Shown here: piece after piece, positions 38,818-50,460 of the stretch
Numbering within the stretch: the stretch's first letter is position 1
Layout of the letters: every line of letters starts with the position of its first letter
Source of the DNA: Meandrina meandrites
Lineage: Eukaryota; Cnidaria; Anthozoa; Scleractinia; Meandrinidae
Assembly: GCA_963693305.1 (NCBI GenBank)
Contig: OY855912.1
Coordinates: 3,536,001 to 3,600,000, forward strand
Length of the DNA stretch: 64,000 nt
Reading direction: 5' to 3'
Position numbers and translations under genes: made by a program
Notes under the pieces: generated by a model
Seen by the model: the letters and a program-made list of their open reading frames with translations, nothing else
What the model was told of the DNA's origin: nothing
Database searches by the model: none

Positions 38818-41800
38818 TTACAAGCTTGTGTCTTCTAAGTGTGAGAAATAATTTTTGTCAAGAGTTGTACTATCTGATTTCTCACGGTTGAAATTTATCA
38901 AACGTTTAACATTACTGCTTTCTTCCATTTTGGTGGGTTGTGTGGTGCAGTTGGCCGGCTGATTGTTGAGAGGGGCTTCTCCTGTAGCATGAATCTCGTT
39001 TGATGAACGGAAGGTGCAGCAAATCATTCCCTTAATCTTCTCTCTGAATCGTTGGTTTATCAGACCATATACAAAGGGATTGACGGATGAATTGAACAGG
39101 ATCATTACTGCAGCAATGGACCAAGTAACATCGCTCGGGCTGTTGGTGGTGCTGTGATAGCTCAGGAGGAAGATAACTGCGTCAGTCAGCCAGCAGATTG
39201 AGAAGATGATACTGACGGTTACAACCATCAAAGTGACACGCTTTCGTACCTTTATCACTCCCTAAAAGTATAGAGTAGAAATTCAGTTAGCTCATCGCTC
39301 AGTATTCAAGGATAAAACTAATCGAGATTCATTCCCGCCACAATCGATTGGGAATTTTCTTTTGCAATATTCTACATTTTGTCTCTCCTTATATTCAGGA
39401 TGAGAATTCGATAGCAATGTCCCATTTTATTACTACCTCAAAAATAGCCCCTCCCCACAGTAGATATATGGAATGAAAGGAGCCAAAAATGTTATCTTCT
39501 GACTCATTAGCAGCAGCAATTTATCAATTGTAACTTCCCAGTGTTTGCCATATGTTAGAGGATATCATTGCACAAAACGAATAACACTCAATAAGAAATG
39601 AAGTCAACAGAAGTGAGGCCATATTAGGGTTTTCGGGATACGGGATATTTAGGTCAAAAATTACAGGGATTATTGGGATATTTTGGGAAATAACAATAGG
39701 ATACGGGATATTGAAAAAAGAGATTCTAGGATATCGAACATCTAAGTTGGGATTACAAGCCGCTGGAATTAACGGTATACAGGATATTGTGGCCAAAAGT
39801 TAATGGAATACTCAGACCCCCCTAAATGGAGTGCCGTGAGTTTTTGTCTTGTATGCTTCCAATCAGCCAACAGAAATTGTTTTAATTAATATTTTCCTTA
39901 GCCGCGAACAATTCGTGACTCGTGAGATATACTGAAACAAAAAACTGACAAATGAGGAGCTTTGCTTGTCAGTACCTTTTGTTGATAGGAAATTTCATTT
40001 TGATTGTTACGTTTAAACCACAGATTGTAAACCACTGTGGAATACAATGCAGCCATTAATGGTATGGGAAGGCCTCCAAACACTAGAAACCATACCACAC
40101 TGTATGCCTTCCCCATCCAATCTTCGGTGAACGCCAAAGTACAAGAGACGAGCGTTTTGTTAAAATTTAAACTCAGGAACCCCGGCATTTCCATGACCAC
40201 TGCAAAGATCCATGAAGCAGGAATAATAATCTGGAATTGAACAAAAGAACAACTTTTATACTTTTTGTACATCATGGCACAAGACATTGATAAATATTTT
40301 TACGTATACACCTCTAATTTGTTTCTCTTTGATTTGGTTTAAAAGTGTTAAGGAAGTGAGGCTGTAGCCACTTTCTTTTTTTTAATGTGTGACTAAAATT
40401 TTTTTACCACAAAAAAATCCACATGGATGTTTTTTTCGTTTAATTGATTTTTTTTTTGAAACTGAAATAAATGATTGCACTGCCACATTAAAGATAAACA
40501 AACAAACAAATATTTTTTGTACCTTTAGTTTGGCATTGGTAAGTTTTCCTTTGTTACTATGAGGATAATTCACTGTGTAGTAACGTTCAATGGCGATGGC
40601 AACCAAGGTGAAAGCCGAGCAAGCACCTCCAACCCACGCGAAACCTCCACCTGTCACCAAACTGCACAACACCCTACCAAGGACGCCTTCTGGGTGGGTG
40701 AACGTGTGGATGAAAATGTGATAGGGCGCAAAGAAGGCTGCGACCATCATGTCTGCCACTGCTAAGTTTACGAGAAGAAGGTTGATTGGAATCCTGTAAT
40801 CCGATGTAAAATAAATATAGTTGTTTTTTAGGCTCGCGTTCCGACAATGCATGGATTGGTGATGTACAGACAGAAGGCAAATATAAATTGATTTTCTGAG
40901 CGGATTGAGCGGGCTAAGCTCCGGCAAGATGGGACACTTCAGCTTGACACAGACTTAACATCTCGTACGTAAGGACAGAATAGAATTATTAAGAAACAAC
41001 ATGATAACTACTGTGTAGATGTACTCTCTTTTAGCAACCGACATTAAGCATGGGTTATAACCTTCACCTGGCTCAGCTGAACGCAGTTTTTGTGGGATTT
41101 TGGCTCTCTTGTTCAGCTTTTAACAGTCTATGCTGTACAATTTTCACTTTAACGTCCCTTAAGGTGATTCCACTGAAAAAGAAGGAGTAATCAAAATTTT
41201 CTAAGACTTGGTCCAGTTCATAATTATGTTATGAGCATTGCAAAAATGCAATAAAAAATGGGGGTCACCGTGCTAGTTTTTGTGCAACCTGGACGGCTAT
41301 TATGGTAAATATATGACCCTCGAGGTTTATATTAGGAATCCTAGTAATCCGAAAAGGGAGCTATCATTTCTAGAAAAAATCATTTCTGGCATTAAAATAT
41401 CGAAGCAGTTATATAAAATAGACTTTAATCTTACATAACAAACTATTTTAATTGAACTGGAATTAAGATTATAAAAGAAATTAGAGATTTTGCTGCGTGC
41501 GCACGTAAGCAGCATTACCAAAATACGTGCTTTTTAAAGCATTCAAATAAAAATATCTCAAAATAGAATAATCAACTTTTCTTAAAATCGTGATATATTG
41601 TAGTCAACTGTATGTCATTTAAGTTAATGCCTTAAAAAATGGGGGTCACCGTGCTCGTTTAGAAGAAAATAACCATTAATTTCCCTGCTAAGCTTAATCT
41701 GAAGGAAATGCCTTAATGTTGTGTGCGCGAGCGCTCGTGCGCGTGCTAAATGACGCGAAAAATCGTGCGCAGCAAGGATGCGCAATGCAATTCAGTGGAA

Positions 41801-42010
41801 TCACCTTAATCAGAATTTCAACTGTGCATGTTATGCACCTTAAATACAGATTGACATTTCACTCTGGCTTCTTCAATTCGTTTTTAAGACATACCTCATA
41901 TCTGGATTCCTTGTAATGATGACACAAACAAGGGAGTTCCCAATGATGTCGACGATAGCAAACAAAGAAAGTATCGTCACTATGGCAATCTGACCTGATT
42001 CAGAAACCAT
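38818..42010 (-). CDS. Class A GPCR B (tandem array member), complete, 4 exons
   Basis: Exons: 42010-41895, 40793-40523, 40230-39976 and 39261-38818 (116, 271, 255 and 444 bp), giving 361 residues with phases as in GPCR A. Landmarks: MVSESGQ start, TM1 GNSLVC, TM2 LAVADMMVA, TM3 VLCSL then IERYYTV, TM4 SW, loop-2 SCTLAF, TM5 GLPIPLM, TM6 CWLTD (no proline at 6.50) and TM7 NPFVY. A basic helix 8 with CC follows (MICC, possible palmitoylation). The C-tail is about 30 residues longer than that of A and is polar. It is the closest paralogue of A, so a recent tandem duplication is likely. Intron 1 carries the TTAA-flanked element at 41163-41805. Ligand unknown. Confidence 0.9.
41163..41805. mobile_element. 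TTAA-flanked MITE in intron 1 of GPCR B
   Basis: Ends GGTGATTCCACTGAA and TTCAGTGGAATCACC are perfect inverted repeats with TTAA on both sides (41159-41162 and 41806-41809). Inside, AAAATGGGGGTCACCGTGCT occurs twice in direct orientation (about 41254 and 41636), and G+C-rich GTGCGC palindromes lie near both inner flanks. Its TTAAGGTG edge is the same as that of the 12674-14334 element. Confidence 0.8.
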
Positions 42011-42113
42011 GACTACACTAACAAAGTTACAAAGCTATCGAGAACAAAAACAAGACATACCATCAATTAAAGTGTTGGTCTGTTAAGTTAATTTAACTTA
42101 GGTCAAGACTAAA

Positions 42114-42215
42114 CATCGAACTTCACACGAGTCGAAATTGATTCAAATGAGTAATAAAAATGTAGCTTTTACTCTTTTGTAAAAGGTTCGACTCATGTGA
42201 AGTTGGACGTTCGAT
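42114..42215. repeat. Short foldback repeat upstream of GPCR B
   Basis: CATCGAACTTCACACGAGTC at 42114 faces GACTCATGTGAAGTTGGACG at 42189, an imperfect inverted pair around an A+T-rich loop. It is a short MITE-like unit about 100 bases 5' of the receptor's start codon. Confidence 0.6.
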
Positions 42216-44673
42216 CAGGTACTTAATGCTACAAAAATCTTATTTTTCTACGTATTATTGAAGTGTCTATAATAAAAAACGTCAACAAGTGAGGTATTTC
42301 GGGTCCAATGCGAATGAAGATTCACTGTTTGGAGGAAGAAGAGTTGGTTTGGCCGAGAAGAGCAAATCGAATGCGGAAGTCAAGAACAGCGAACGGCGAA
42401 GAGGAAGGCACTTAAACCCGGAAAGATATAATCAAGCGCACAGCTCTTAGCCACCCGTCCACGCTATCAGGAAGGCTATATAGCCGAAACTTGGCCTCAT
42501 TCTTAGCACAAAAGTCAATTGCTAGAGGAATAGGTACAAAAATGTTAAACCTTGCTTGAAATGGTTTTTTTTTTTTTTTTTTTTTGTGCGGCTTCGACTT
42601 TTTTCTTTGCCTTCTGTGTTTATTACCGACACATTTTTAATTGGCTGAGTGTTTTTAGTTTGCACGGTGCTAAAATTCTGAAAAGCGATTAGCATAATGA
42701 CCAGAAGTTGAAACGAAGGTTTTCTAACAAGGAATAATCCTCACAGGAAAAATTCTATGCATGACTGATTCAGACGCTGCTTGAATCCACGTTACAGTAA
42801 ATTGATCCAAGTCCTTTGATAAATGAAAGGTGAAGTGACCGTAAACAAGTCAGAATGAAATCGAGCTCAAAGGAGCATAAAAAGACAAGATTCAATTAGA
42901 TATGGTGAAGGTTTTTTTTTTTCAAAAAAACTTGCATTCAAAAACTTTATATCTTACTTTTCTACATGCAAACTTAGATACCTTGATTGAATATCGCCTA
43001 AAGTTTATGTTAGTTGTCTATTTGATTTGTTTAATATAACTTACATGATTTCAGCAAAGCGTAGGAGGAAGCTGTTGACTTGGTTAAACGGTTCTTTTCA
43101 TCCAGAAGCAAAATACTACAAATATCTCGTCTTCACAAGGAAAAGGATATTCCACTGAAAATTTCATTTCATTAAAAGAAATGATGTTGACTCCAAAGGT
43201 TTGACAATGAAAAGCAAACAATGATTTCAAATAATTACAAGACTTCAAAGCTTTTTTACCGATCAATAGTTTTGCGTTTTGTGATTGACACCGTGTTCAA
43301 GACGACATTCACAAATACTGAGTTAAAGAAAAAACTAAAGTGCACAAACCAAATTATGATATTTACTCAAGTTTGCTTTCATTTAATTTGGCTAATTTTT
43401 AAGCGTCACTTCAATTAACACTAGTTGGACTAATAATGTTCCCGTTCTTTGTCTGGTAGTGCGCGAAGCTATTAAGTAAGGTAATTGCACTCAATGTCTC
43501 AAAAGTGGCCACGTAAAAAAAGCTGCAAAATATCATTCTTCATAAGAAAAAGCTTGTTTGTTATCAAAAATAAATTGGCAGATGCTACATAAAACAAACC
43601 TGGCAGCGCCATTATTTTATGGTCACACATCTGGCAGACCTAAAATATCACTGCAATAAGCTTGCGTTAAAAAAAAACATTTGTACTAAAAAGCAATATC
43701 GGTTTTGTTTGCTTTATATTTACTTACCTCTGATGACTTGCAATTTTATTGCACATATATCATGGTAATGATGACGATAATAATTATGAGCTGACAGTTT
43801 TCATTATTATTATTTTTCATTTACCCCTGCCCAATATTTTGAACATATATAACCAAAAAGTCCCTGATCGTTTTGTTAGCAATGGCCAAGGAACATTTGT
43901 ATTCACCTTATAAATATTGTTTGTATATATGTAAATTATGCTTTAAAAGTATCTGCATGCATTCAATTTTCTTTTCGTTTTTTTTTATGTAGGTCAATTA
44001 CTCGCAGAAGGGTAAAACATGTTTGATTTCGCTTCATTTTTCTTGACTTAATAAAAGACGCTTGCCATTATATTTAAACAGTACAGATAAAGAGAAAATA
44101 ATCAAAACTAATCAGCCCTGTATATGTACAGTAGTATTATCGTTCAAAGCCAACTGCAGGATAAAGATCATGGTTTCCAAAGATACCTGTTGTCTGTGTC
44201 CATTATGGAGAGGAAATTGCTGTTCATTTCATAGAACTGATCATGAATGGATTGTGAACCAGTTACTTGATCGCGATGAAAGAAATTTGATAAATGTTAT
44301 CATGCGTGTCAACTTCGAGTGCGAGCCCGAGACCTATTCAAGTTGCGACTCCAATCACCGTCGAGTCTCCCTTAATTTTGTTTTTCAGTGCGTTCGTGCG
44401 TTCTTTATTTCCGTTCCAGTCAAGTTGTAAATAAATAAAAGCTTCTCATCACCTTCATTTGGTTTTTAAGTTATCTGAGTTTATTTTTCTCCAAATTAAG
44501 CGGAAGAAGCTAAATTTCGTCAATGTTCGAGGTGATAAAATTACCCTAGCAAGCCTTTCGGCGACTTTTTGAGTAATAATCATTTGATCGCAGAATGTAA
44601 GCAAACATTTCTTCAGTTTTCATATCAACTCGTACCAACTCCCTCTCCCAATAAACCAGGCACCTGCCAGAAA
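42216..44673. other. No gene seen
   Basis: The 122-codon frame at 44062-44430 (+) is cysteine-rich and followed by AATAAA, but it has no family signature and no nearby exon. I leave it uncalled. Confidence 0.5.
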
Positions 44674-44994
44674 TACCGTAAAATTCCGGTTATAAGCCCT
44701 GGGTTTATACAACTTCATAAGGGGAACGGAGGGGCTTATATCCTGTTTCAAAATATGTTTCGAAACGCACCACGACTGTGTTGATTTAAATGCGTTTTTA
44801 AGCTGAAGAGTGAAAATAAAGCAATTTTTTGCCCTGTTCAGTACTGTCATACAGCAGAGGAAGGCTTAAATGCGGGTTGCGGGGGTGGGGAGCTTATATA
44901 TGTATTGTTTTGTTTCCAGGCAGATAGGCCTACAGCCGGGGGGGGGGGGGGGGGGACTTATAGCGGGGGAACTTATTACCGGAATTTTACGGTA
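44674..44994. mobile_element. MITE with CCGTAAAATTCCGG ends and TA flanks
   Basis: TACCGTAAAATTCCGGTTAT at the left faces CCGGAATTTTACGGTA at the right. TA at both edges is compatible with a TA target duplication (Tc1/mariner-like or similar). The interior contains a poly-G run (44939-44955) and a second inner pair, TATAAGCCCTGG against ACTTATAGCGGGGG. Confidence 0.75.
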
Positions 44995-45912
44995 TACTGG
45001 TCATATACCCATAAACTTTTGTTCAAGATTTTGCTCTGTACGGCGACATTTCGCTCGCTTGTCTGAACTCATATTCGCGTGTTTAGTGCAAAACGGAAGA
45101 AAGACCTGATCTTTCCATCGTTATCGACTTAGCCTCATATTACTTACGTTAACGTTTGTTACCACAGAAGTCAAAATTAAATTATGGCCGATAAAGAAAC
45201 GCTATGTAAGAACACACAAAAGCCGGCGACTCTGAAGTTACTGTTCGCCGATTCAGGGCATAGTAATGCGAAGGATTTTTTTTTTCTGATCAATCAGGAG
45301 CCAGCATTCGTAGACGCGTTTGGAAATGTTCTGAAGAGAATCGTTTCCTAGGGGCTCATTCCCCTTTTCTTGAAAACTTTCATCGCTACGATTTCTGCCC
45401 GCTTACTTCGTTTTGCCCCGAATAACTGCCCCTGAGTCTCCGAGGATATGTGAGTTCAAGAGAAAACTTTGTCTGTTTCTCGTTTTCTTGTTCATTTTCC
45501 TTTTAGAATCACATTGTTCAGAGGATTCTCGCAGTCGGATTGGCTATCGATGTGACATACTGGAACTTTAAAGTAAGGCTTTGCGGGATTAAAAATTGAA
45601 CTGGCTTCACTGACAAGACTGTTTTAATTAAAAAAAAATGCCCATATTTTTCTGCTAAGCGTGCAAAGTCAGCGTCAACCGGTTAGTAAAGCAATACGAA
45701 AACAGGGGTTTAAGTAAGGAAGCGCCAAAACTAAAAACAGTTTAACGGTTAAAAAAAGCACGAAAAAATTGGAATGGTTTAGAAAACAAAATGCTTTTGG
45801 AGTGAAGTTTAAGGAAATTTAAATTATTGTGCCAAAAAAAAGAGGTTAACGGTTAAAAAAACGAGACAATTCTTCGGTGAAAGGGTTGAAGCCTTTAGAA
45901 CATGCCCCATTT
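44995..45912. other. No intact gene seen; dispersed repeat at 45725-45945
   Basis: The last ~200 bases match 60660-60835: the blocks AAAGGGTT, CCTTTAGAACATGCC, TTTTCAAGTTA and AAAATGTTCAAACGATTTAA occur in the same order in both. This repeat abuts the break in pseudogene E. Confidence 0.6.
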
Positions 45913-46325
45913 TCAAGTTAGAAAAATGTTCAAACGATTTAAGCATGAGTAGACACCTCCAACCCATCCCAAGGCTCCCCCAGTCAAAAATTTGCAGAAC
46001 GTGTCTCCAGTGACATCATCAGGATGAGTGAACGTGTGGATAAAAACGTGCATTGGTGCAAAGAACATCGCTACCATTAAGTCTGCCACTGCTAAGTTCA
46101 CCAGAAGATAGTTCATTGGAATCCTGTGGGATTTAAGTTTCGGTAAATTTAAGTTAAACGGCATTTGATAAATATATATATTATAGTCAATCGCCTGGAA
46201 CCGTAGCCACCGACTAAGTTTTTGACATCATTTTGACAGGTTTTTAATAAGCTTACATCCTCACAACACTTGATGATTTTTTGGTTTCCGGTTGCTTAAG
46301 GCGCCATTTAAATGGAAAGAGGGTA

Positions 46326-46557
46326 ATCCTAGCACTAGGATCATCCCCCTTCCATGAAAAATAGAGTGATCCTAGCGCTAGGATCATCCTAGTACTAGGA
46401 TCATACGAGCGCGTTATGCTTTCTGCATTCAGTTTACATGCGAAGGGTTGCATTTGGCCCTAGCGCCGGATCAACTTATCTGAGAGGTGGAATGAAAGCT
46501 GAAAACACTATGATCATCCTCTTTCAAATGTAGGGAGGATCATCCTAGTGCTAGGAA
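46326..46557. repeat. Cluster of 16-bp ATCCTAGnnCTAGGAT palindromes
   Basis: ATCCTAGCACTAGGAT (46326), ATCCTAGCGCTAGGAT (46369), ATCCTAGTACTAGGAT (46386) and ATCCTAGTGCTAGGA (46542) form a regularly varied palindrome set. The central two bases differ in each copy. Confidence 0.85.
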
Positions 46558-46710
46558 CATCCTCTTTTCGTGTAAACTACCAATGAAAAAATGGAAGACA
46601 AGGTATCAAGCGTTGCTTGATTCGTTCTCAAACGTCAGAGTTTGAAAGGGTTTCAGACAATTCTTCCCACGACCGATCATGCCAAGTTGAACTGGCGATA
46701 AATATATTTT

Positions 46711-46873
46711 ATGCCGACACAAATTTGGTCAAATGTTATTTGTGAGACAACATTCAATTTTAAGTCTTCTGTTGTTGCAAAAGCAGATGAAACTGAATGT
46801 TTTACAGATCTTACGGAAATTAAATTTTATATGAAGCCAACAGCTGATGTTTACATCTCGCTCAACAAAAAAG
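46711..46873 (+). other. Coding-like segment 1, family not recognised
   Basis: The frame from ATG 46711 reads as ordinary soluble protein (balanced composition, no low complexity), with ECFTDLTEIKFYMKPTADVY in its second half. It meets a possible donor (AAAAAAG|GTTTGT) after 46873 in phase 1. A phase-compatible acceptor (GTTTGTTTCAG) stands at 48282. It lies within a TIR element, so it may be a transposon or captured-gene exon. I assign no function. Confidence 0.3.
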
Positions 46874-47589
46874 GTTTGTACCTTTTAGTTTTGGTGTTTT
46901 AATCCTGACCAGTGGTTTAGCGAAACAAAGCTATTTTTGATAACTTTAAGAGTTTTTAAAACAATGCCTCTGCGAACCGTTGTGCAACTGGTAGCCAAAA
47001 AAGCACATCAAATTAATCAAAAACCTGTCAAAAGGGTGTCAAAAACGGGTGGGTCGGGTGGCTGCGATTCAAGACGCTTTACTGTACTAAGTTCCTAGTG
47101 ATAACAGGATTCTTAATTAGTCGAAGTCCGTGAATTTATCAGTAGAAAAACCGAGATTATCCTTTATCCTTTATTATTGTCGCGGAATAATTTAAATATT
47201 CTTCGTGATTCTTTTTTTATTTCTCCAAAAGAACTTTACTTGCTTCAAATACGGCATGGTGGCGGGTTTCTTCAAAAGTAAAGCTGTAGTAGTAAATTAA
47301 CTGCTAAGACTATTAGCCCCGACATACCTCATGTCTTGATTTCTCATTGTGATAATGCAAACAAGGGTGTTTCCGATGACGTCTACGATGATGAGGATAG
47401 ACAGGACAGTTACTATGGCAACCTGAGCTGTTTCTGAATCCGCGAACAGAGTCATCACGAAAGAAGTTAAGTACACTCAAGCTCACCCAGCCAAGCTATA
47501 AAAATAAAGGAATCATACAGTTTTAATATATTGTTAAAAAACGTACTGTAATTTAAAGCATAATTTAAGTCATCTTGTGGACCGGAAGG

Positions 47590-47696
47590 TCGTTATGCAA
47601 TCGAGGGTGTTCCCGATTACAGCTATGATGACGGGGATAGAAAGTATAGTAACTATGGCAACCTAAGCTGTTTCTGAATTCCTCGAGCAAAGTCAC
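47590..47696 (-). pseudogene. Exon-1 relic of the GPCR array beside pseudogene E
   Basis: This 107-base stretch aligns with exon 1 of pseudogene E (47455-47328) in the same orientation. Shared landmarks are ACTATGGCAACC, AGCTGTTTCTGAAT and GGTGTT-CCGAT, and similarity continues upstream into AAGAAATTAAGTA. The initiator ATG has become GTG, an indel breaks the frame before the TM1 part, and the donor is gone. Confidence 0.75.
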
Positions 47697-48282
47697 CAAA
47701 GAAATTAAGTATATTACACTCATATTGCCGAGCTATTAAAAATGATGAAAACGTACAATTTCAATAAATATCGGTAGGAAATCAAGTAAAGTAATTTCAA
47801 ACAGAATTTTCTTTTCCGCTTGGTGAACGGAACGACGGTAATGACGGTTTGGGTGCTCGCACCTTTTCTAGTGTTACACACAGCGTGGATATAAAACTCG
47901 CTCGTAAATAAGAAAAACCTTTATTATTGAAAATGCATGTTTATTACCAAATTTACCTTTTTCCAATTCGCAATTCATTATATAGAAAGGCCACAAAGTA
48001 AGCAGTAGAAAGAAGGCACGTTTTTTCCTTTGCTATACTCGATACATAAGAAACGCTTACAAAAGAAATACAAAGCCAAAGTATATATAAAGGTATCCAT
48101 TATAAGATCTATCGGTTCTTTAAAGGGACATTATTTTCTTTTTTAGTTCCTAGTAAAAAAAAAACGCTATGACTGAAAACAAGAAGTATGTTAAAAATTG
48201 GCATCTGCTAAGCATATGCTGTGGATAAAAATTATCTTTGGTTTACAATTTCTCAAACTAGTTTGATTTCCGTTTGTTTCAG

Positions 48283-48690
48283 ATAATGATAATGAATATG
48301 AGAAAAACTCCAACTGGTTTGAAAATGTTCAAACCAAAGATAAATTTAAACCACAATACATACAACTGGATCTTCATGAAGGAATGTCTTTCCAAAACAA
48401 CCGATAACTTTATTTCGCTCACCTTTTATTTAGAGATTCGCAAAGGTCTAGCTTACCATGAAAACGCGAGTCACATCATTTTGGAGGAGATTGCAGGAAA
48501 GCCCTTTAAGGTAGAAGGACATTTTGCTGGAGTACGTGCTTTACCTGAAACGGGAAAAATAGAAATATATTTTTCCAAAGACATCCGTCAGAAGAAAACA
48601 AACAATTTTGTTAGAAAGTTTACACCTTGTTTTCAGATCAGGAAATTTCTTGTCGTCATTCTTAATTTTTCAACAGATCTTAATCAAACA
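48283..48690 (+). other. Coding-like segment 2, family not recognised, frame-broken
   Basis: After a good acceptor, the frame that would continue segment 1 (46711) reads 41 plausible residues (SNWFENVQTKDKFKPQYIQL within it) and stops at 48405. The adjacent frame then reads LEIRKGLAYHENASHIILEE and a further ~40 soluble-looking residues, including GKIEIYF. This looks like one protein with a frameshift around 48390-48440. The family is unknown, and a pseudogene or a missed short intron is possible. Confidence 0.3.
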
Positions 48691-48847
48691 TAGCATATTT
48701 TTTCGAATAATCGTGTCAATTTTGTCACCGTCTTAATCAAAAGCAAATTGCATGAATTGTTTTCGATCTTGAGCGCTTTCAGTTTTATCTCTGGCGAAAA
48801 ACTAGTTACCTTTATCTTTAGTAAGTCATATTTTCAATTTGTATATG

Positions 48848-49006
48848 TAACAGGACTACATGCTGTCCAATTTGGAAATAATTGGATGAAAAAAAATCCG
48901 AGGACAGCCAAAATTGGACGAGGCCGTAGGCCGAGTCCAATTTGACTGTCAGAGGAATTTTTCGAATCTAATTATTTCCAAATTGGACAAGCATGTAGTC
49001 CTGTTA
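48848..49006. repeat. Foldback repeat with AATTGGAC motifs
   Basis: TAACAGGACTACATGCTGTC faces GACAAGCATGTAGTCCTGTTA, with arms of about 40 bases that include CCAATTTGGAAATAATT. The centre (GGACGAGGCCGTAGGCCGAGTCC) is itself palindromic. Further AAATTGGACAGC copies occur at about 49726 and 49781. Confidence 0.8.
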
Positions 49007-50370
49007 CCTATTAATTATATAACAAGTCAGTCAATCCAGCGTAAACACTTATGTCCAGAACGGAAAAAGCCTACAGTAATAGAAAGAATAGCATAGCATC
49101 TGCAAATCATTGAAAGCACTGTCTTCACAAATAAAACTTAATAAAACAGTGCAATTTTATTCACGTGAGTTTGTGAAGCTTGCCACAGGGTGAAAATACA
49201 CCTGAAATACAGCATCAATCGGTGAAAGTCGTAAACAAAGTGACACTTTGTAATTGTCCGAACGAGCTTTATAACTTCTTTAATCTGGCATCCTCCTTTC
49301 CACCATCTGGTTCGTATTCGTCACATTTTTAGCGAAAAACAGAAAGAATGGTCACGGATCGCTTCTACGTAGCTCATTACGAGGAACAATTACCTTCCAA
49401 CTTACTCGCCTCGCTACGCTGCACCTACGTTCAGCCAACTTGAGTTTTCTTGTCTTGGAGGTGTTTTGGCTTTGGTTTTTTCTTCTTAGGTTAGCACTCT
49501 TCTCTTCTGACAACGTAGGAATTTCTCATTCTAGTTACTACTGCTGAAACGATCAATAGAAATTGAGATTTCATCAAATCTCCCTGATAAAATTCCGCCA
49601 TTGTCAACTTACAGTTTACAGAGCTGACGCTACGCTTTGTGTTGATTGGCTAATCTCTATCACATGTCATTTTTTATTGCATTTGATTGGCTGAAAGAAA
49701 CTGTCTTGTTTTTCTTAAATTGGACAGCTTGTGCATAAGCCCTAAGTGAAACTATCCAAATTTATCCTAAATTGGACAGCTCTCAGAAATTACAAGATAA
49801 TAGTTGTGCCGGCAATATAGGATTTCCTGACAGCTATATAATTATGTAATATATTCTACGAAAAAAGAGATATACTCTATCCTTTCACTGAGACTTGACT
49901 TAATTGTTAAAACATCATAAACAAGTACAAGAAAAAAACGTATCTTTAAATTAAGGTGCTGACGAGCGATGGGTTGCAGGAGCAAATCACATTGTCGGAA
50001 TGAAGCTTCCTTCTAGGCTAGCCTGCATTTAGGACTGATACTTATTAACGGACCTTTAAGTCTTAGTATAGTGAAATAAGACTTGGCGAGGGACTTAAAA
50101 AAGAGCGTGAGAGACCGTATTACTTTATTATATATAGGCAATAAGGGCGGCATGCATGATTATCTTCTTATTAAGAATTGGCGCTCATTTCTATTGTGGC
50201 GCTCTAACTTGGTTGCATTGCAGTAAATCTTTTAGTTTCACCCATTTTTTTTGTCTGGTCCTAAATTAAATATTATTCGATCTATTACAAGATTTAATGT
50301 TCATCCTCGTTCTACATATATATAAGAAGTATCCAGGAATTTTTTTTTTTAAGTTAATGTGTGATTCAAG
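49007..50370. other. No gene seen; repeat-derived
   Basis: The part up to about 49790 may belong with the 48848 foldback to one larger element, since CTGTCCAATTT and AAATTGGACAG would be its ends. Coding features are absent. Confidence 0.4.
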
Positions 50371-50442
<72 letters not shown>

Positions 50443-50460
50443 GTTATTATTATTATTATT
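50371..50460. repeat. (ATT)n microsatellite
   Basis: About 30 trinucleotide units with one G interruption. Confidence 0.95.

Larger units (their letters stand above)
46198..47071. mobile_element. TIR element in intron 1 of pseudogene E
   Basis: Imperfect ~55-base inverted ends (46198-46249 and 47013-47071) share GTAGCCACC and TTTTGACAGGTTTTT with their complements. The interior includes the ATCCTAG palindrome cluster and the coding-like stretch at 46711-46873. Confidence 0.6.
45913..47455 (-). pseudogene. Class A GPCR E, broken copy (exon 1 plus truncated exon 2)
   Basis: Exon 1 (47455-47328, 128 bp) is intact: short N-terminus, then TM1 with GNTLVC and NQDMR, and a GT donor in the array's usual phase. 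Exon 2 starts correctly at 46123 (IPMNYLLVNLAVADLMVA, TM2) and continues through the TM3 cysteine (TFCKF) to LGWVGGV. There it breaks into unrelated sequence and stops at 45913, so ERY, the exon-2 donor and exons 3-4 are missing. No later exon is found before GPCR B. The break coincides with the edge of the repeat shared with 60660-60835. Exon 2 is closest to that of D (LTGGALGWVGGV). Intron 1 carries the 46198-47071 element. Confidence 0.85.

Noticed and set aside
44062..44430. 122-codon cysteine-rich frame followed by AATAAA
   Set aside because: No family pattern or neighbouring exon. AATAAA is frequent by chance in this A+T-rich sequence. Left uncalled rather than named.
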